Of a stretch of DNA of 64,000 nucleotides, positions 22,701 to 33,445 are shown piece by piece. The stretch's first letter is position 1. Each line of letters opens with the position of its first letter. Below the pieces are notes generated by a model. That model was not told the DNA's origin. It saw only the letters and a list, made by a program, of their open reading frames with translations, and searched no databases. Source of the DNA: Neckera pumila (taxonomy: Eukaryota; Streptophyta; Bryopsida; Hypnales; Neckeraceae); assembly GCA_963969595.1 (NCBI GenBank), contig OZ018409.1, forward strand, positions 40,809,282-40,873,281. Reading direction: 5' to 3'. The position numbers and the translations under genes are program-made.

Positions 22701-23057
22701 GGAGGCGTAAAAGCGCTCAAGGTCAACTCCAGAGCTCGAGGGGAGTAAAGGAGTGAAAATGAGGACGACCAGCCTTTATATAGTCTCAGGACCCCTGGCA
22801 CGTTATTATGACCTTTTCCGGTCCGGTCCTCTATCGATCCGGTCCAACCCTAATTGGATCTCAGGTGAAATCCGGATATGATTCCGCTCCTGAATACTAA
22901 TATTCTGACCGGATCAAATACAGTTTTCTCCTTATTGGATTAGCGTTGTCTATCCATAGTTTCCTTTTGCCTCTCTAACCGGATATAGATCCTTATTACC
23001 TGTTTTTGTTCCATTATTTAGATAATCAGAAGAAAACCAAAAATTCTGGTTGCGACA
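19725..23057 (-). mobile_element. Complete family-1 LTR, inverted
   Basis: Reads, on the minus strand, from TGTCGCAACCAG at 23057 to CTGCGACT at 19725 and is about 3.33 kb. Its TATA box is at 22775-22782. It carries the least damaged copy of the LTR ORF. Confidence 0.88.
20849..22501 (-). CDS. LTR-borne ORF, best preserved copy
   Basis: ATG at 22499-22501. The first part (to TAG 21719-21721) is 260 codons with no internal stop. It contains MPQLRRTRPG, KPWGFWEERM, ERWREVYNF, KFHGEPSNKDGY, NTIFNSLSGERKVNW and PLSPYLFHLYQQNQ, and ends in a Glu-rich tail, RQRKR. The frame then continues without further stops through a 278-residue second part to 20849. That part has a heptad-like coiled coil (RRLQEEVDALRADLVTLRED) and a polar tail ending GGGIGE. 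The TAG after RKR is shared by every family-1 copy here, so either all descend from a mutated master, or two proteins or readthrough are used. The family-2 homologue reads through this point. Function unknown; perhaps a structural or RNA-binding accessory protein. Confidence 0.6.
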
Positions 23058-23145
23058 AGTGCAGAGATCCGACGAGAAATTTTTGGACCGGATATTGTAC
23101 GAACCCAGAAGACGGTTACATTCAGCGATGCTCCAGTGATCGTTA

Positions 23146-25641
23146 TTCCGGATGGAAGGTTCCAGTATGGCCGAAACGAAGGACGAATTCATCCATGATA
23201 AGTTTCATGGGGAGCCGAGCAACAAGGACGGGTACGCAATCGCAGACTGTAAGAGCGACCGGCACCGTAACCTCCTTCAGTTCCTGGTTCCGATCGTCCA
23301 TCCAAAAAAACCAACGAGGGTGATAATGACCCTGGGCAACACCATTTTCAATTCCCTGAGCGGGGAACGGAAGGTGAATTGGGCCCGGATCTTTTCCGAT
23401 CTGCTGTCCCAGCTAGTGACGAGGATCGGAAAGAGTAGGGCCACTCCTTTGAGTCCCTACCTTTTCCACCTCTACCAGCAAAACCAACTCCTCACTCAGA
23501 CTGAGGAGAAGACGTGGAGCATTCAGGAGTCTATCCTGAAGTATGGAGAGTCGGGTTCGGATGACGAGGTAGAGGAGCAAACCGGATCCGAACCCGAGAA
23601 AAAAGAGAAAGAAGAGGAGGAGCCATCCCGGCAGAGGAAGCGATAGAAGACGACGCCTCCTAGGAAGAGAGGAACCCCCTTGAACCCTCGGTCCACACCA
23701 GAACCGGGACCGGAGGTAGAGATGCCGGATCTCGATGATTTGATCGACCCGTTCAACCAGTTAACGGTTGTTCTGGCCGGGATACGGGCGGACTGGGAAG
23801 TCAAGCGGAGAGCTCTGACCACTATCGGGGAGCTAGTGGGTGCACCGGTCGATAGTGAATTGCCGGGTAAGGTAGGGCAATTCCTGGCCGATCCGGAAGA
23901 AAACTGGAAGCAAGAGATAGAAATCCGTCGGCTTCAGGAGGAAGTCGACGCTCTGAGGGCTGACTTGGTGACCCTCAGGGAAGACAAGGCAGCAGTCCAG
24001 GAGATGGCGGAGGCAACCCAAAAGGTGGCTGAGTCGGTGAAGGACACTCTTGGAGAGTCCGGATCCATCGCAGTCAAGGTGGCCTTATTTGACAAAGGGG
24101 TGCACGAAGAGAAGAAGGTATCCGGTTCCCGGATAGTTCGGATCCTCAATGACTTCACCGATTGGGTGGAAGCATCTTTAGTGGCAGCACGAGAGGCGGC
24201 TGACCGGATGGACATCAGCAGTCAAAAGCTGAACGGGTCCTTGTTTTCCCAGGAGATCCACCTCTCGGACATTTTGCTGCCAGATTCGTTTGCAGCAGCG
24301 GGATCGAATCCGAGGGAGCGCAAGGATCAGACACTCGAGTCAAGGAAGAGTAACCGGAGACCTGGGCCGGGGCAACCAATTCAGATCGATTCATTGCCCG
24401 GGTCAGATCTTCCGGATCCAGCTGCCAGGGAGCGGAGCCAAAACTTGGCGGACATCTTCAACCAACTGCCCGCGGAACCTAGAAGTCCTACACTAGGCGG
24501 GGGAATTGGAGAGTAGGGTAGGAAGTTAGTTAGAAATGTAAAATATTTATAAGATAGTTGGGACCAGATCGGATGTTTATCCGGTCTGGCCGGTTAGGAT
24601 TGGATCCGGATTTCTAGTGCGGATTTCCAGTGCGGATTTCCAGGGCCCTTTTTGCTTTGTCATTAAGTTGTATACAAGTGAGCCCCCGCTTGGGAGCTAG
24701 GAGTTTTTTTCACCTCATTTTTGTGTACGTCTTCTCTTGGCTTCTTGTTGTGTGTCTCTCCCGTGTGCAGCAGGGTCGTGTGGTGAGGAGTTAGGAAGGC
24801 GCGTGCTAGTGTGGGTGTGATTTCTCCCTTTGGCGTGCTCGTTTTGATCTCATGTGTAGGTGAGCGGGTTGCAAAAGCGTTGGGAGTGGATTCCAGTTCT
24901 TCAACAGCTCTAAAGTTTAGGATTCCGGGCGAGACAGCCGTTGTTAGGCTAGGCGGATAGGGAGGGATTCCTTAGTCGTGCTAGAACTCATGGGTGGGAA
25001 ATCCGGTTGAGTGTTCGATCTCCTGAAAGATCTCATTGCCTCAGTGGGCAAACGGAAGAACTTTAGTGGCTGTTGGAACAGACGGGTTCACTTGCAGCCG
25101 CCTGGCTTCGCACAGACGGAACGTGGCGCTAAGGTCGTTGTAGTATGGAAGGATCATATGGGGGGTCCTTGTATGACCGGTGATCCGGAGAGTTTTCCGG
25201 GTTGCTGTGAAGGATCAAACCGAGTCCGGGTTAGTGTAGAGAATTAGAGAAGGAAGAAGTGGGTCTTCAGCCACTATAATTTACGGAAGGAGCGGCGGGC
25301 CTGCCACTCTCAAAAACAAGGGGCAACCCTCTGATGGTGAAACAGAGGTAAAACTAAACCGGATGGTAGTAAGAGCGGATGTGAGTTGATCAGACCAGAT
25401 CGGAAAGTGGACCGGATAGGAGAAAAAAGAGAGGGTCTGATTGTAGTTCTTGGTGTTGTTGTGTTTCCGGTTGTTGTGTTTGAACCGGAAGAGGAAATAT
25501 AGGTACTGACTTAGCTTAGAGACCAAATAAAGCTATCTACTTCACAGAATCTCGCGGGTTCAATCTTTAGAGTCACTTTGTTATATTTTAAAGTGGTTTT
25601 TGGTAGTATAACTGGGAAATTGCTTGCCCTGTGCTGCGACA
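23146..25641 (+). mobile_element. Partial family-1 LTR, right arm of the palindrome
   Basis: Begins at TTCCGGATGGAAGG (23146), in the middle of the LTR ORF, and runs to CTGCGACA at 25641. It mirrors 19725-22219. Confidence 0.88.
23152..24516 (+). pseudogene. LTR-borne ORF, 5'-truncated copy in the right arm
   Basis: Lacks the first third of the ORF. It starts within the KDEFIHDKFHGE region, is open to TAG at 23644-23646, and then open to 24516. The second part (from 23680, 278 residues) differs from its mirror copy (20849-21685) at only about three residues, so the arms are recent or homogenised. Confidence 0.7.
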
Positions 25642-28600
25642 AGTACCCATGAGTATAATATCATCCAGGATATTAAGGATCAAAAGGCGAATGTGACGAT
25701 CGAACAACTAGTACACGACAATGTGATGTACCAGAAGCTGATCCGAGACGCCTGGACCAGGAAGCGAAAGAGGAAGGTGAAGCTATCCGCAGTGGCAGTC
25801 AACTTTTCGCAACTGGAAGATGCCGGAGTTCCCGAGGTCACAGTAGAGATAGAGGGATGTGCGATTCCCAAGGTTCTCATCGATGGCGGATCGGGAGTTA
25901 ACCTGATGTTGGAAGACACAGCGTTTGATTTGGGATTCACCACGTTCGAAGCCACGGAACAAGTTCTCTGGATGGCGGACCAGTCCCGAGTACATCCGGT
26001 TGGAAGGCTTTCACAAGTGCCAACCTGGATTGGTGACACGAGCTATCTGTTGAACTACGTCATCATCCGTGTTCATAAGGGTAGACCCTTTCTGATGTTA
26101 CTTGGAAGACCTTGGTTGTATTCCGCCCAAGTTCTTGTAGATTGGGGAGCCAAGGAACTGGTGGTAGAAAAGCCGTCCACGCGGATTCCTTGGGCTACGA
26201 AGAAACATTTGGAAGAGACCAGCGACTCGGACGGTTATACGATGGACTGGTCTGACCCGGAAGATTCCGCTGCAAGCTATTATGTAGATCCATTCGAGCA
26301 CCAATCCGAGGCAAATTATGGATTCTCCGAGGCAGTGTTAGAGCATGAGCCAAGAGAAATCCGGGAGACAGTATTGGAAGACCGATCCTTAGGAGAATCG
26401 AGTGTTTCGCTCACGGCGGAGTGGATCGCTCAACAGATTGGGAGCGGAAATCTTCCCACCAATGGGGGTGAGACGGTTGGACCGGGTTGGGAAAATTTAG
26501 CGTCCTTTCCGGGGGAGGGGTATGCGGAGAAAGTCAAACCGGTTGTTTCACCTGCTAATTACGAGAAGGAGAATATTGAACCCGACAAGAGTTTTTATCT
26601 TAATAAACTCTTGAAGGATACGGAGAGATCCGGCTATATTCAACTTCTGAAGAAGTATCTTGACGTTTTTGCTTGGGAGCCATCCGATCTGAAAGGAATT
26701 CCCTCTCACCTCGAGGAGCATCGCATCAACTTGATGGAAGGATCCATTCCGGTCCGACAGCGACAGTACCGGCTCAATCCCAAGTATTCGTTGATGGAAA
26801 TCAATTGATTGTTGGAGGCAGGATTCATCTATCCAGTCCACAACTCAGAATGGGTTTCCCCCATTGTGATTGTTCTGAAGAAGGTCGGAGCGGATGGTAA
26901 GGTCAAGATCCGGGTTTGTCAAGACTCCGGAAATTGAACGCAGCCACGAAGAAGGACTATTTCCCTCTCCCGTTCACCAACATTATTCTGGATCACGTCG
27001 TTGGCCATGAGTGCTATAGTTTCTTGGATGGATTTTCCGGTTATAATCAGGTATTCATTCGGTGGTGCGATCAGCTGAAGACGACATTTACGACGGAGTA
27101 GGGGACTTACGCCTTCACCCGGATGCCGTTCGGTCTGTGTAATGTGCCCGGAACATTTCAGCGACTTATGATGGACATTTTCAAAGATTTCCTTCGGCAT
27201 TTCCTTGAAGTGTTCATAGACGACTTTGCGGTTTTCAGTAACCGGGAAGGTCATCTCAAGTGTTTGAGGAAGACGTTCCAGAAGTGCCGAGAGACCAGTT
27301 TGAAGCTACACCCGGGCAAGTGTTTTTTTGGAATGAGTTCCGGAATTTTGCTTGGTCATGTGGTAAGTCAAACCGGATTACAGGCAGACCTGGATAAGGT
27401 GAAAGTTATGCTTTCCCTGTTACCTCCAACCAACGTAAAGGAAGTCCACGGATTCCTTGGATGCATGGGCTACTACAGACGGTTCATCAATGGATATGCC
27501 AAGAGGGCTATTCCGCTCACGGAACTTTTGAAGAAGGATACGGAATTTGCTTGGAACGGAAGGAGACAGCAGGCCTTCGAGGATTTGAAGACCCAGTTGG
27601 CTAAAGGTCCGATCCTGTCAGTTCCGGATTGGACCAAGGAGTTCCATGTTACTATTGATGCATCAGGTTGGTGTTTGGGGTCCATTATGTGGCAATTCGA
27701 CACAGAAAGGCGGGAGAACCCGATCTACTATGCGAGCAGACAAATGAGTTTGGCGGAACGGAATTACACCACCACGAAACGGGAAGCGTTAGCCGTGGTC
27801 TACTCGTGTAAGAAGTTCCGACATTATTTATTGGGATACAAGGTAATTTTCTATACAGATCACGATTCTTTGAAATTCCTTGTGAACAAACCAGATTTGT
27901 CAGGCCGAATTGCTAGATGGATTTTGCTCTTGCAAGAGTTTAACTACAAAGTTGTAGTCAAACCCGGAAAGGCAAATGTTAATGCAGATTACCTCTTGAA
28001 GCAGAGAGGACAGAGTTCTGTTACGGATATATCTGCCAATTTTTCGGATGAATTCCCGAATCCGGTGATGAAACCGGCAGTGATAGAAACTTTAGATTCC
28101 CCTTTGGTCAAAGTCTTTTACCTCAATGATGAATCTGATTTTGAATACAAAGATATCATAGATTATTTGGTGACATCTAGATATCCGGATCAAATGAGTC
28201 ACAAGGAAAAAGAGATTTTCCAAAGGAAAGTGGCTCCATATACTTTGATTAGGGGAGTCCTTTTTAGGTTAGGACCGGATGACGTTCTCAGACGATGCCT
28301 AGAACCCCCGGAACGGAAGAAGGTAATCCAAGCCCTTCACGCAGGGAGTTTAGGAGGGCATTTTGCCTTTGTAAGTACAGTAAACCGGATCCAATCAACC
28401 GGATACTGGTGGCCGTATTTACATAAGGATGTGAGGAATTTTGTGCAAAGTTGTGATCAGTGTCAGCAAACAGGAGCACCGTCCTTCCGAAACCACTGGC
28501 CACTGACTCCTATCATTCCTCTAGCGCCATTTGAGAAATGGGGGATAGATTTTATTGGACCTATTTTTCCGGTCAGTGGACGGAAGAAGAGGTATATTAT

Positions 28601-29453
28601 CCTAGCCACGGATTATGCCACCAAATGGGTGGAGGCCAAAGCAACACGGAAGAATGACACAGAGACTTCAGCAAACTTTCTGTTTGAAGAAATCCTCATG
28701 CAATTTGGTCATCTGCTCGAGTTGGTCAGCGATCGGGGAACCCATTTCCTCAATGACATTATCGTCGACCTGACGACCAGGTACCTTATCAAGCACCGAA
28801 AGACGACTCCTTACAATCCTAAAGCAAACGGATTGACGGAGCGGACAAACAGGATCGTTGGTAAGATCCTGAACAAGATGGTTTCCGCTCACAAGACGGA
28901 TTGGGACCGGAAACTACCTTCGGCAGTACACGCATACAACACCACGGAGAAGACCACAACTGGCAAGACCTCGTACTTTTTGGTCTTTGGTCAGGAGGCA
29001 ATCCATGGAGTGGAGTTGAATGTGGAAACTTTCCGAGTCATGGCAGCTCAAAGCGCGGAGTCCAGGAAGACTATCTATCCCCGACTTCTTGCCATTGAGG
29101 AACTGGAAGAGATCCGAAATACGGCTTTGGAGAGAATCCTAGAGGTATAGACAAAGCGGAAGGAAGACTACGATCGAAAACTTCCGGCTGACCACGGAAT
29201 CGAGGAAGGAGGACTAGTTCTCCTCTATGACAACCGACACAAGGACTTTCCGGGTAAATTGCACACCCGATGGATGGGGCCTTTCCGAGTCAACCAGGTT
29301 TTCCAAAACGGATCTCTACAATTGGAGAATTTACAAGGTCAGTGGCTTGATACTCGAGTGAACAGATCCAGGGTGAAGAAGTACGTTGCTGCTACTTCTT
29401 CGGACAACTCCGAAGGATGCTCGCGGGGACGCTCACAGATGAGGAAGGGGTAA
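25642..29453 (+). pseudogene. pol polyprotein: protease, RT, RNase H, integrase
   Basis: Order as in Ty3/gypsy. The aspartic protease has VLIDGGSG (Asp codon 25882-25884). RT follows from about 26640, with FIDD at 27213-27224 and MPFGL just before it. RNase H has TIDASG near 27650 and TDHDSL near 27860. Integrase has an HHCC finger (HAGSLGGH...CDQC, ~28335-28470) and a DDE core (WGIDFIG ~28540, SDRGTHF ~28728, NGLTER ~28830). The C-terminal module is GPFRV...RVKKY. Breaks are TGA 26806-26808, a one-base loss near 26925, TAG 27099-27101 and TAG 29148-29150. The cleanest frame is 27123-29150 (675 codons). Replication and integration enzymes; inactive here. Confidence 0.85.
29441..29453 (+). other. 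Polypurine tract
   Basis: GAGGAAGGGGTAA lies directly before the 3' LTR start (TGTCGCAACC at 29454), the expected plus-strand primer site. Confidence 0.75.
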
Positions 29454-29833
29454 TGTCGCAACCGGAATTTTTGGTTTTCTTCTGATTGTCTAAATAACGG
29501 AACAGAAACAGGTAATTAGGATCCGTATCCGATTAGAAAGGCAGAAGGAAACTACGAATAGGCAAGGATAATCCAGTAAGGAGAAAACTGTATCTGATCC
29601 GGTCAGAATATTAGTATTTAGGAGCGGAATCATATCCGGATTTCACCTCAGAGCGGATTAGGGTTGGACCGGATCAAGAGAGGACCGGACCGGAAAAGGT
29701 CATGATGACGTGCCAGGGGTCCTGAGAGTATATAAAGGCTGGTTGTCCTCATTTTCACTCCCTTACTCCCCTCGAGCTCTGGAGCTAACCTTGAGCGCAT
29801 TTACGCCTCCGTCCGCGCTAGAGCCGTTGTATG
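29454..29833 (+). mobile_element. 3' LTR, first part
   Basis: Matches 14418 onward, including the TATA box (29729-29736), until GTATG (29829-29833), where the solo LTR is inserted. Confidence 0.88.
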
Positions 29834-32800
29834 TGTCGTACGCGCAATCTAGGCATAAGTATCCTTAACACAAAAATGTGCCAAGATAACACAAAATATC
29901 GTCCCAGGGAATTTCCGGATCTTTACGTAGTATATTCTAGATATCCGATCTTCCTTCTTACCTACTTTCTCTTTTTCCGACTTCTCTCACGATCTGGATC
30001 ATAAACTATCCGGAATCTGGTTTACGTCTCTTCTTCCAATCCGATTTTCAATACCTTTGTTTTATCCTCAGAGGGTCCGCTATTGATCTTGTAGAGGGGT
30101 AGGGACTCACCACTCGTTGTTCTCCTATAATTCTAACAAATACAAACAAAAACACCCAAGCATTGAAAAGATTGCAGCAAGACGAGAAGATCCGGATCCT
30201 CACAGCTTCCGGATGGTAAATCCGGAAAGCAGGTCACTCAGGAATACTTCACTCTCCCTAACTACAACAACAGATCTCAGAGTCAAGTATAAGGGGGGGG
30301 GGGGGGGTATGATCTTTCTAGAGGTTGAATGAATTCTAAGGTTGGCAGATCTTCCAGACAGGTGGGAACTTCCTCAGGCGGGCGCTTACCTCCGCACGGC
30401 TTGACAACCGGACTCGCTTCCCCGCTACTCAAATCCGGACCACTCTTGTAGTGGTTTAAAGACACAACGCACAGCTCCTAAGTCAACAATCCAACAACAT
30501 TTACAATAGCACACTCCCGACTTAGACCGTATTCTCCTAAATCTGGATTCCTCCTCACCCGACCTTTCCTTCCAACACTCAGACCATTGGTCAACCCAAT
30601 CCAGATACACTGATAGAATGAAAATGTATACCCGAAAGCTTTAGATTACGAAAAGGGAATGAAATACAAATGAATATCAACTAGGAGGGAATGAGGGGCA
30701 ACTAACTTGCCCGCCCTTAAAAACCCAAATCAAAACCAAAGTCAACATCCTAAAAACAACAAAGGGCAACTACAAACACACCAAGGAAATCCCGATTTAA
30801 CCGGAAAGTCCTTATCCCTAAACTTCCGGAACCCGGGCCCACGCTAGGATTCCGGTTCCGGAACTAACTAACTAAATTCTAATCCACCTCCACAAGTAGT
30901 CCCCTTTGAACTACTTGGTCATCTGCGACTTCTTTGAACTCCCGGCTCCCTGCTTGGTTGTCGGTTTACCGGAACCCTTGGCCGGCGTCATCTTGGCAGC
31001 TCGAGGCGGATTCTACCGGGTCGCAGGAGACGTCTCTTCTTCATCCGTATCCTCCTCAGACTCAGTAGCGGATTCAAACTCACCGGACTCAGAGTCTTTG
31101 ATCTCTTACTTCGCTAGCTTCTTACCTTCCGGCTTCCGCTTCTCTGACTTCCGAAGTTTGAGTTGCTTCTCAGGTTCCACCACCTCCAGTTCTTCTTCTG
31201 GATCCAAGAACTCGACCTCCACTATTTCCGTCTTCGTGCTCTTCCGGGTTTCCGGCTTGAGTTCCGGTCTCGCCTCTGGAACCGGATCTCCTAAATTGAT
31301 CAGTTATGGCTCTCGTGCTGGTGATGGCTCCGCCATGTGAGGGAACTTCTCCGGATGATCCCTTGTTGGATTCATAGTTCCCATACCTTCTAAGAGGTCC
31401 CTCCGGATTAGCAACCTCTGCCCTGTCTTTCCGGATCCTGCCGGAGACTGTGAGGAAGGACTAAAAGTACTCACCGTTCCCCACTTCTGGAAATGACCCG
31501 AGGAAGGTACCTGGGGCAGCTTGAAGAGAGACTTCAAGCCCGGATCTTCTTTTGTTCCGGAAGTTCCGGCTCCGTATTTGACCGGTGACTCCATGAAGAT
31601 ATCCGAAAGTGACCCAAACTCATCCTTGGGCACATCCAGAGGTCTCAGCAACTGCCGCATCTCGTCCAGAATGGTCTTCATCTTGGCCTCGTAATCGACC
31701 AGGACTTGCAACACTCGAGATCCGGTGACAATGCCGTCGGTATCGAGTTTCTTCGTGTAGAGCGCGGACCGGATGACCAGATGTTCCGGTTGCTCTACCA
31801 ACCCCTTCAAATCCCGGACGAGCTTCAAGGCATCCGTCTCCTTCTTCTGAGTTGAGATCGACTGTCCCTCCGTCCAATAAAACTTGTTCTTGTAGTGGTC
31901 CCGTTCCGCCTTCAGTAGTGCGATCTCCTTGTCCTTCTTTTGGAGTAGTGCCGGATCAGGTCTCTTCCGGATTTCGTTGAAGATCTGATCCATCTCCACG
32001 TTCAATTCGCTAGTGACGCCCATGATCACCCCTGCCATCTCTGCGTGCATCTTCCGGCATTGTGCCATCCATCGGACTCCGGCATCATAAAAGTCGGAGA
32101 CATCGGAATACTCCGGCGACGGCTGGTTCAGGGCCGGATTCGATTCCGGTACGTCCAAACTCGATCTTCGTGAGTCCGGATTGGTTACCCTATGCCGCTT
32201 CTTCTTCTCCAGCGGCTTTGGTTCTGGCTGCTCCTCCTCTTCCTCTTCTTCTTCGGTTGCCTCTCTCGTCAGCTTCAACTCCTCCGTGAATCCGTATTTT
32301 AGGATTTGCATTCTGGTCTCATACGCAACTTGTTCCGGCGGGGTCACGTAATCATAATAATGATACATGTGGAACAAGTACGTACTGAGCGGACTCTGCT
32401 TGGCCTTCTCGACCACCATCGCCATCTTCTTGACCTTCTGGTGAATTAGGCCTGCCCAGTTCACGACCCGGCCTTCCAGTGCTCCAAAGATCGTATTTGC
32501 GACTGTGACCGTAACTCTCATTGGCTTTTCCGGATAAACTATGGGAATCAGGAAATTCAGTAACCTCCTATGACGCTCATTGATACAATCACTAACGGAG
32601 AAGCCCTCTTTATGGTGCAGTGGCTTCTTGAACTTTCCCTCATGAAACTTATCCGCCCGAGTTGTGCTTCCGGATCCGGACTGCGTCAACCCGTAAGTTT
32701 CCGCCCACATTCCTTCCGTCCAAGATGACAACCGCCCCCTTGGCGTCAGCTCGAACTGGTTCGGCGCTCCAAAAACTAACTCTCAAAGAAAATCCTCACT

Positions 32801-33440
32801 CCTCACCGTCTAGGGTTTCCGGATGAACCCGATACAACCTAGTCTGGACAGATCTTACTCTTACTCTAAACGCTCACCAAGATCAGACGGAATGATCGGG
32901 TACAAGAGTTTGACAGACGGAATTGTCTTCTGCCCCTGTGCGGACGTTTCCGCCATTGAACTCTAATCCGGTGCAATCGGCACCCTCCTTTCCTTCTCTC
33001 CCTATCCGGCCTAACTCACCACTCTTTCACTCTTCTAAGAGAAAGCGCGCTCCAAACCTGCAAGCACACACCTCCTCGAGCGAAAGAAAGAGGGAGAAAA
33101 ATGAGAAGATCGTCCTCTTAAGTACCCGGCTAGCGACCAACATCCATTGGTTCGGCCATTTAATGCGCCGCCTTTCGTAAACGGACCCCTACTTTCCATA
33201 GGCCGGACCTCTAGTTCGTAGGTTTGGCCGGAATCCGGATCTCTTTCCGGTTTCCGGATTCCGGTAAGAATCCATATCTTACTTCTTCTACAAGTTTTTG
33301 TGAGCCGAAACTTCCTAACTACTTAGTTTCTACTAAAGGTTTCGGTTCACGGTTCCACTACTACAAAATTTCAAAAATATTTACGGAATTGGTCTTAAGC
33401 TAATCCGGATTTCTAAATAATGACATTGCGTGCTCCCACA
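29834..33440 (-). mobile_element. Solo LTR of family 2, 3.6 kb
   Basis: Flanked by the duplication GTATG (29829-29833 and 33441-33445). On the minus strand it begins TGTGGGAGCACGC and ends CGTACGACA, as LTRs do. No PBS, gag or pol lies within it, so it is a solo LTR left by LTR-LTR recombination. It contains its own ORF (30911-32860) and is homologous to 8284-11566. A run of 15 G lies at 30293-30307. Confidence 0.85.
30911..32860 (-). pseudogene. LTR-borne ORF, family-2 solo-LTR copy
   Basis: Homology starts just after a KP motif followed by TAG (Trp in relatives) near 32818. It continues through TGA near 32790, GAPNQFELTPRG, KFHEGKFKKP, ANTIFGALEGRVVNW and PLSTYLFHMYHYY, then an acidic tract and a coiled coil (KDKEIALLKAERDHYKNKF). 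The longest clean part is 31304-32731 (475 codons). Beyond TAA at 31304-31306 the frame goes on with an acidic/Lys-rich tail (EVEFLDPEEELEVVE, then KQLKLRKSEKRK) with two more stops, ending at TAG 30911-30913. The N- and C-terminal halves are joined here without the TAG seen in family 1. Confidence 0.65.
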
Positions 33441-33445
33441 GTATG

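Larger units (their letters stand above)
19725..25641. mobile_element. 5.9-kb palindromic LTR unit nested in gag-pol
   Basis: Flanked by the 5-bp duplication AGTAC (19720-19724 and 25642-25646). The left part (19725-23057) is a complete family-1 LTR on the minus strand. The right part (23146-25641) is the last ~2.5 kb of the same LTR on the plus strand. Both outer ends are therefore LTR 3' ends (TGTCGCAG/CTGCGACA; the left one reads AGTCGCAG). Arms 19725-22219 and 23146-25641 are nearly identical inverted repeats of ~2495 bp around a 926-bp asymmetric centre. The centre holds the rest of the minus LTR plus ~88 bp of unrelated sequence (23058-23145). Confidence 0.85.

Noticed and set aside
30906..31340. 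Plus-strand Ser-rich open frame
   Set aside because: It is antisense to the acidic tail of the LTR ORF on the minus strand.
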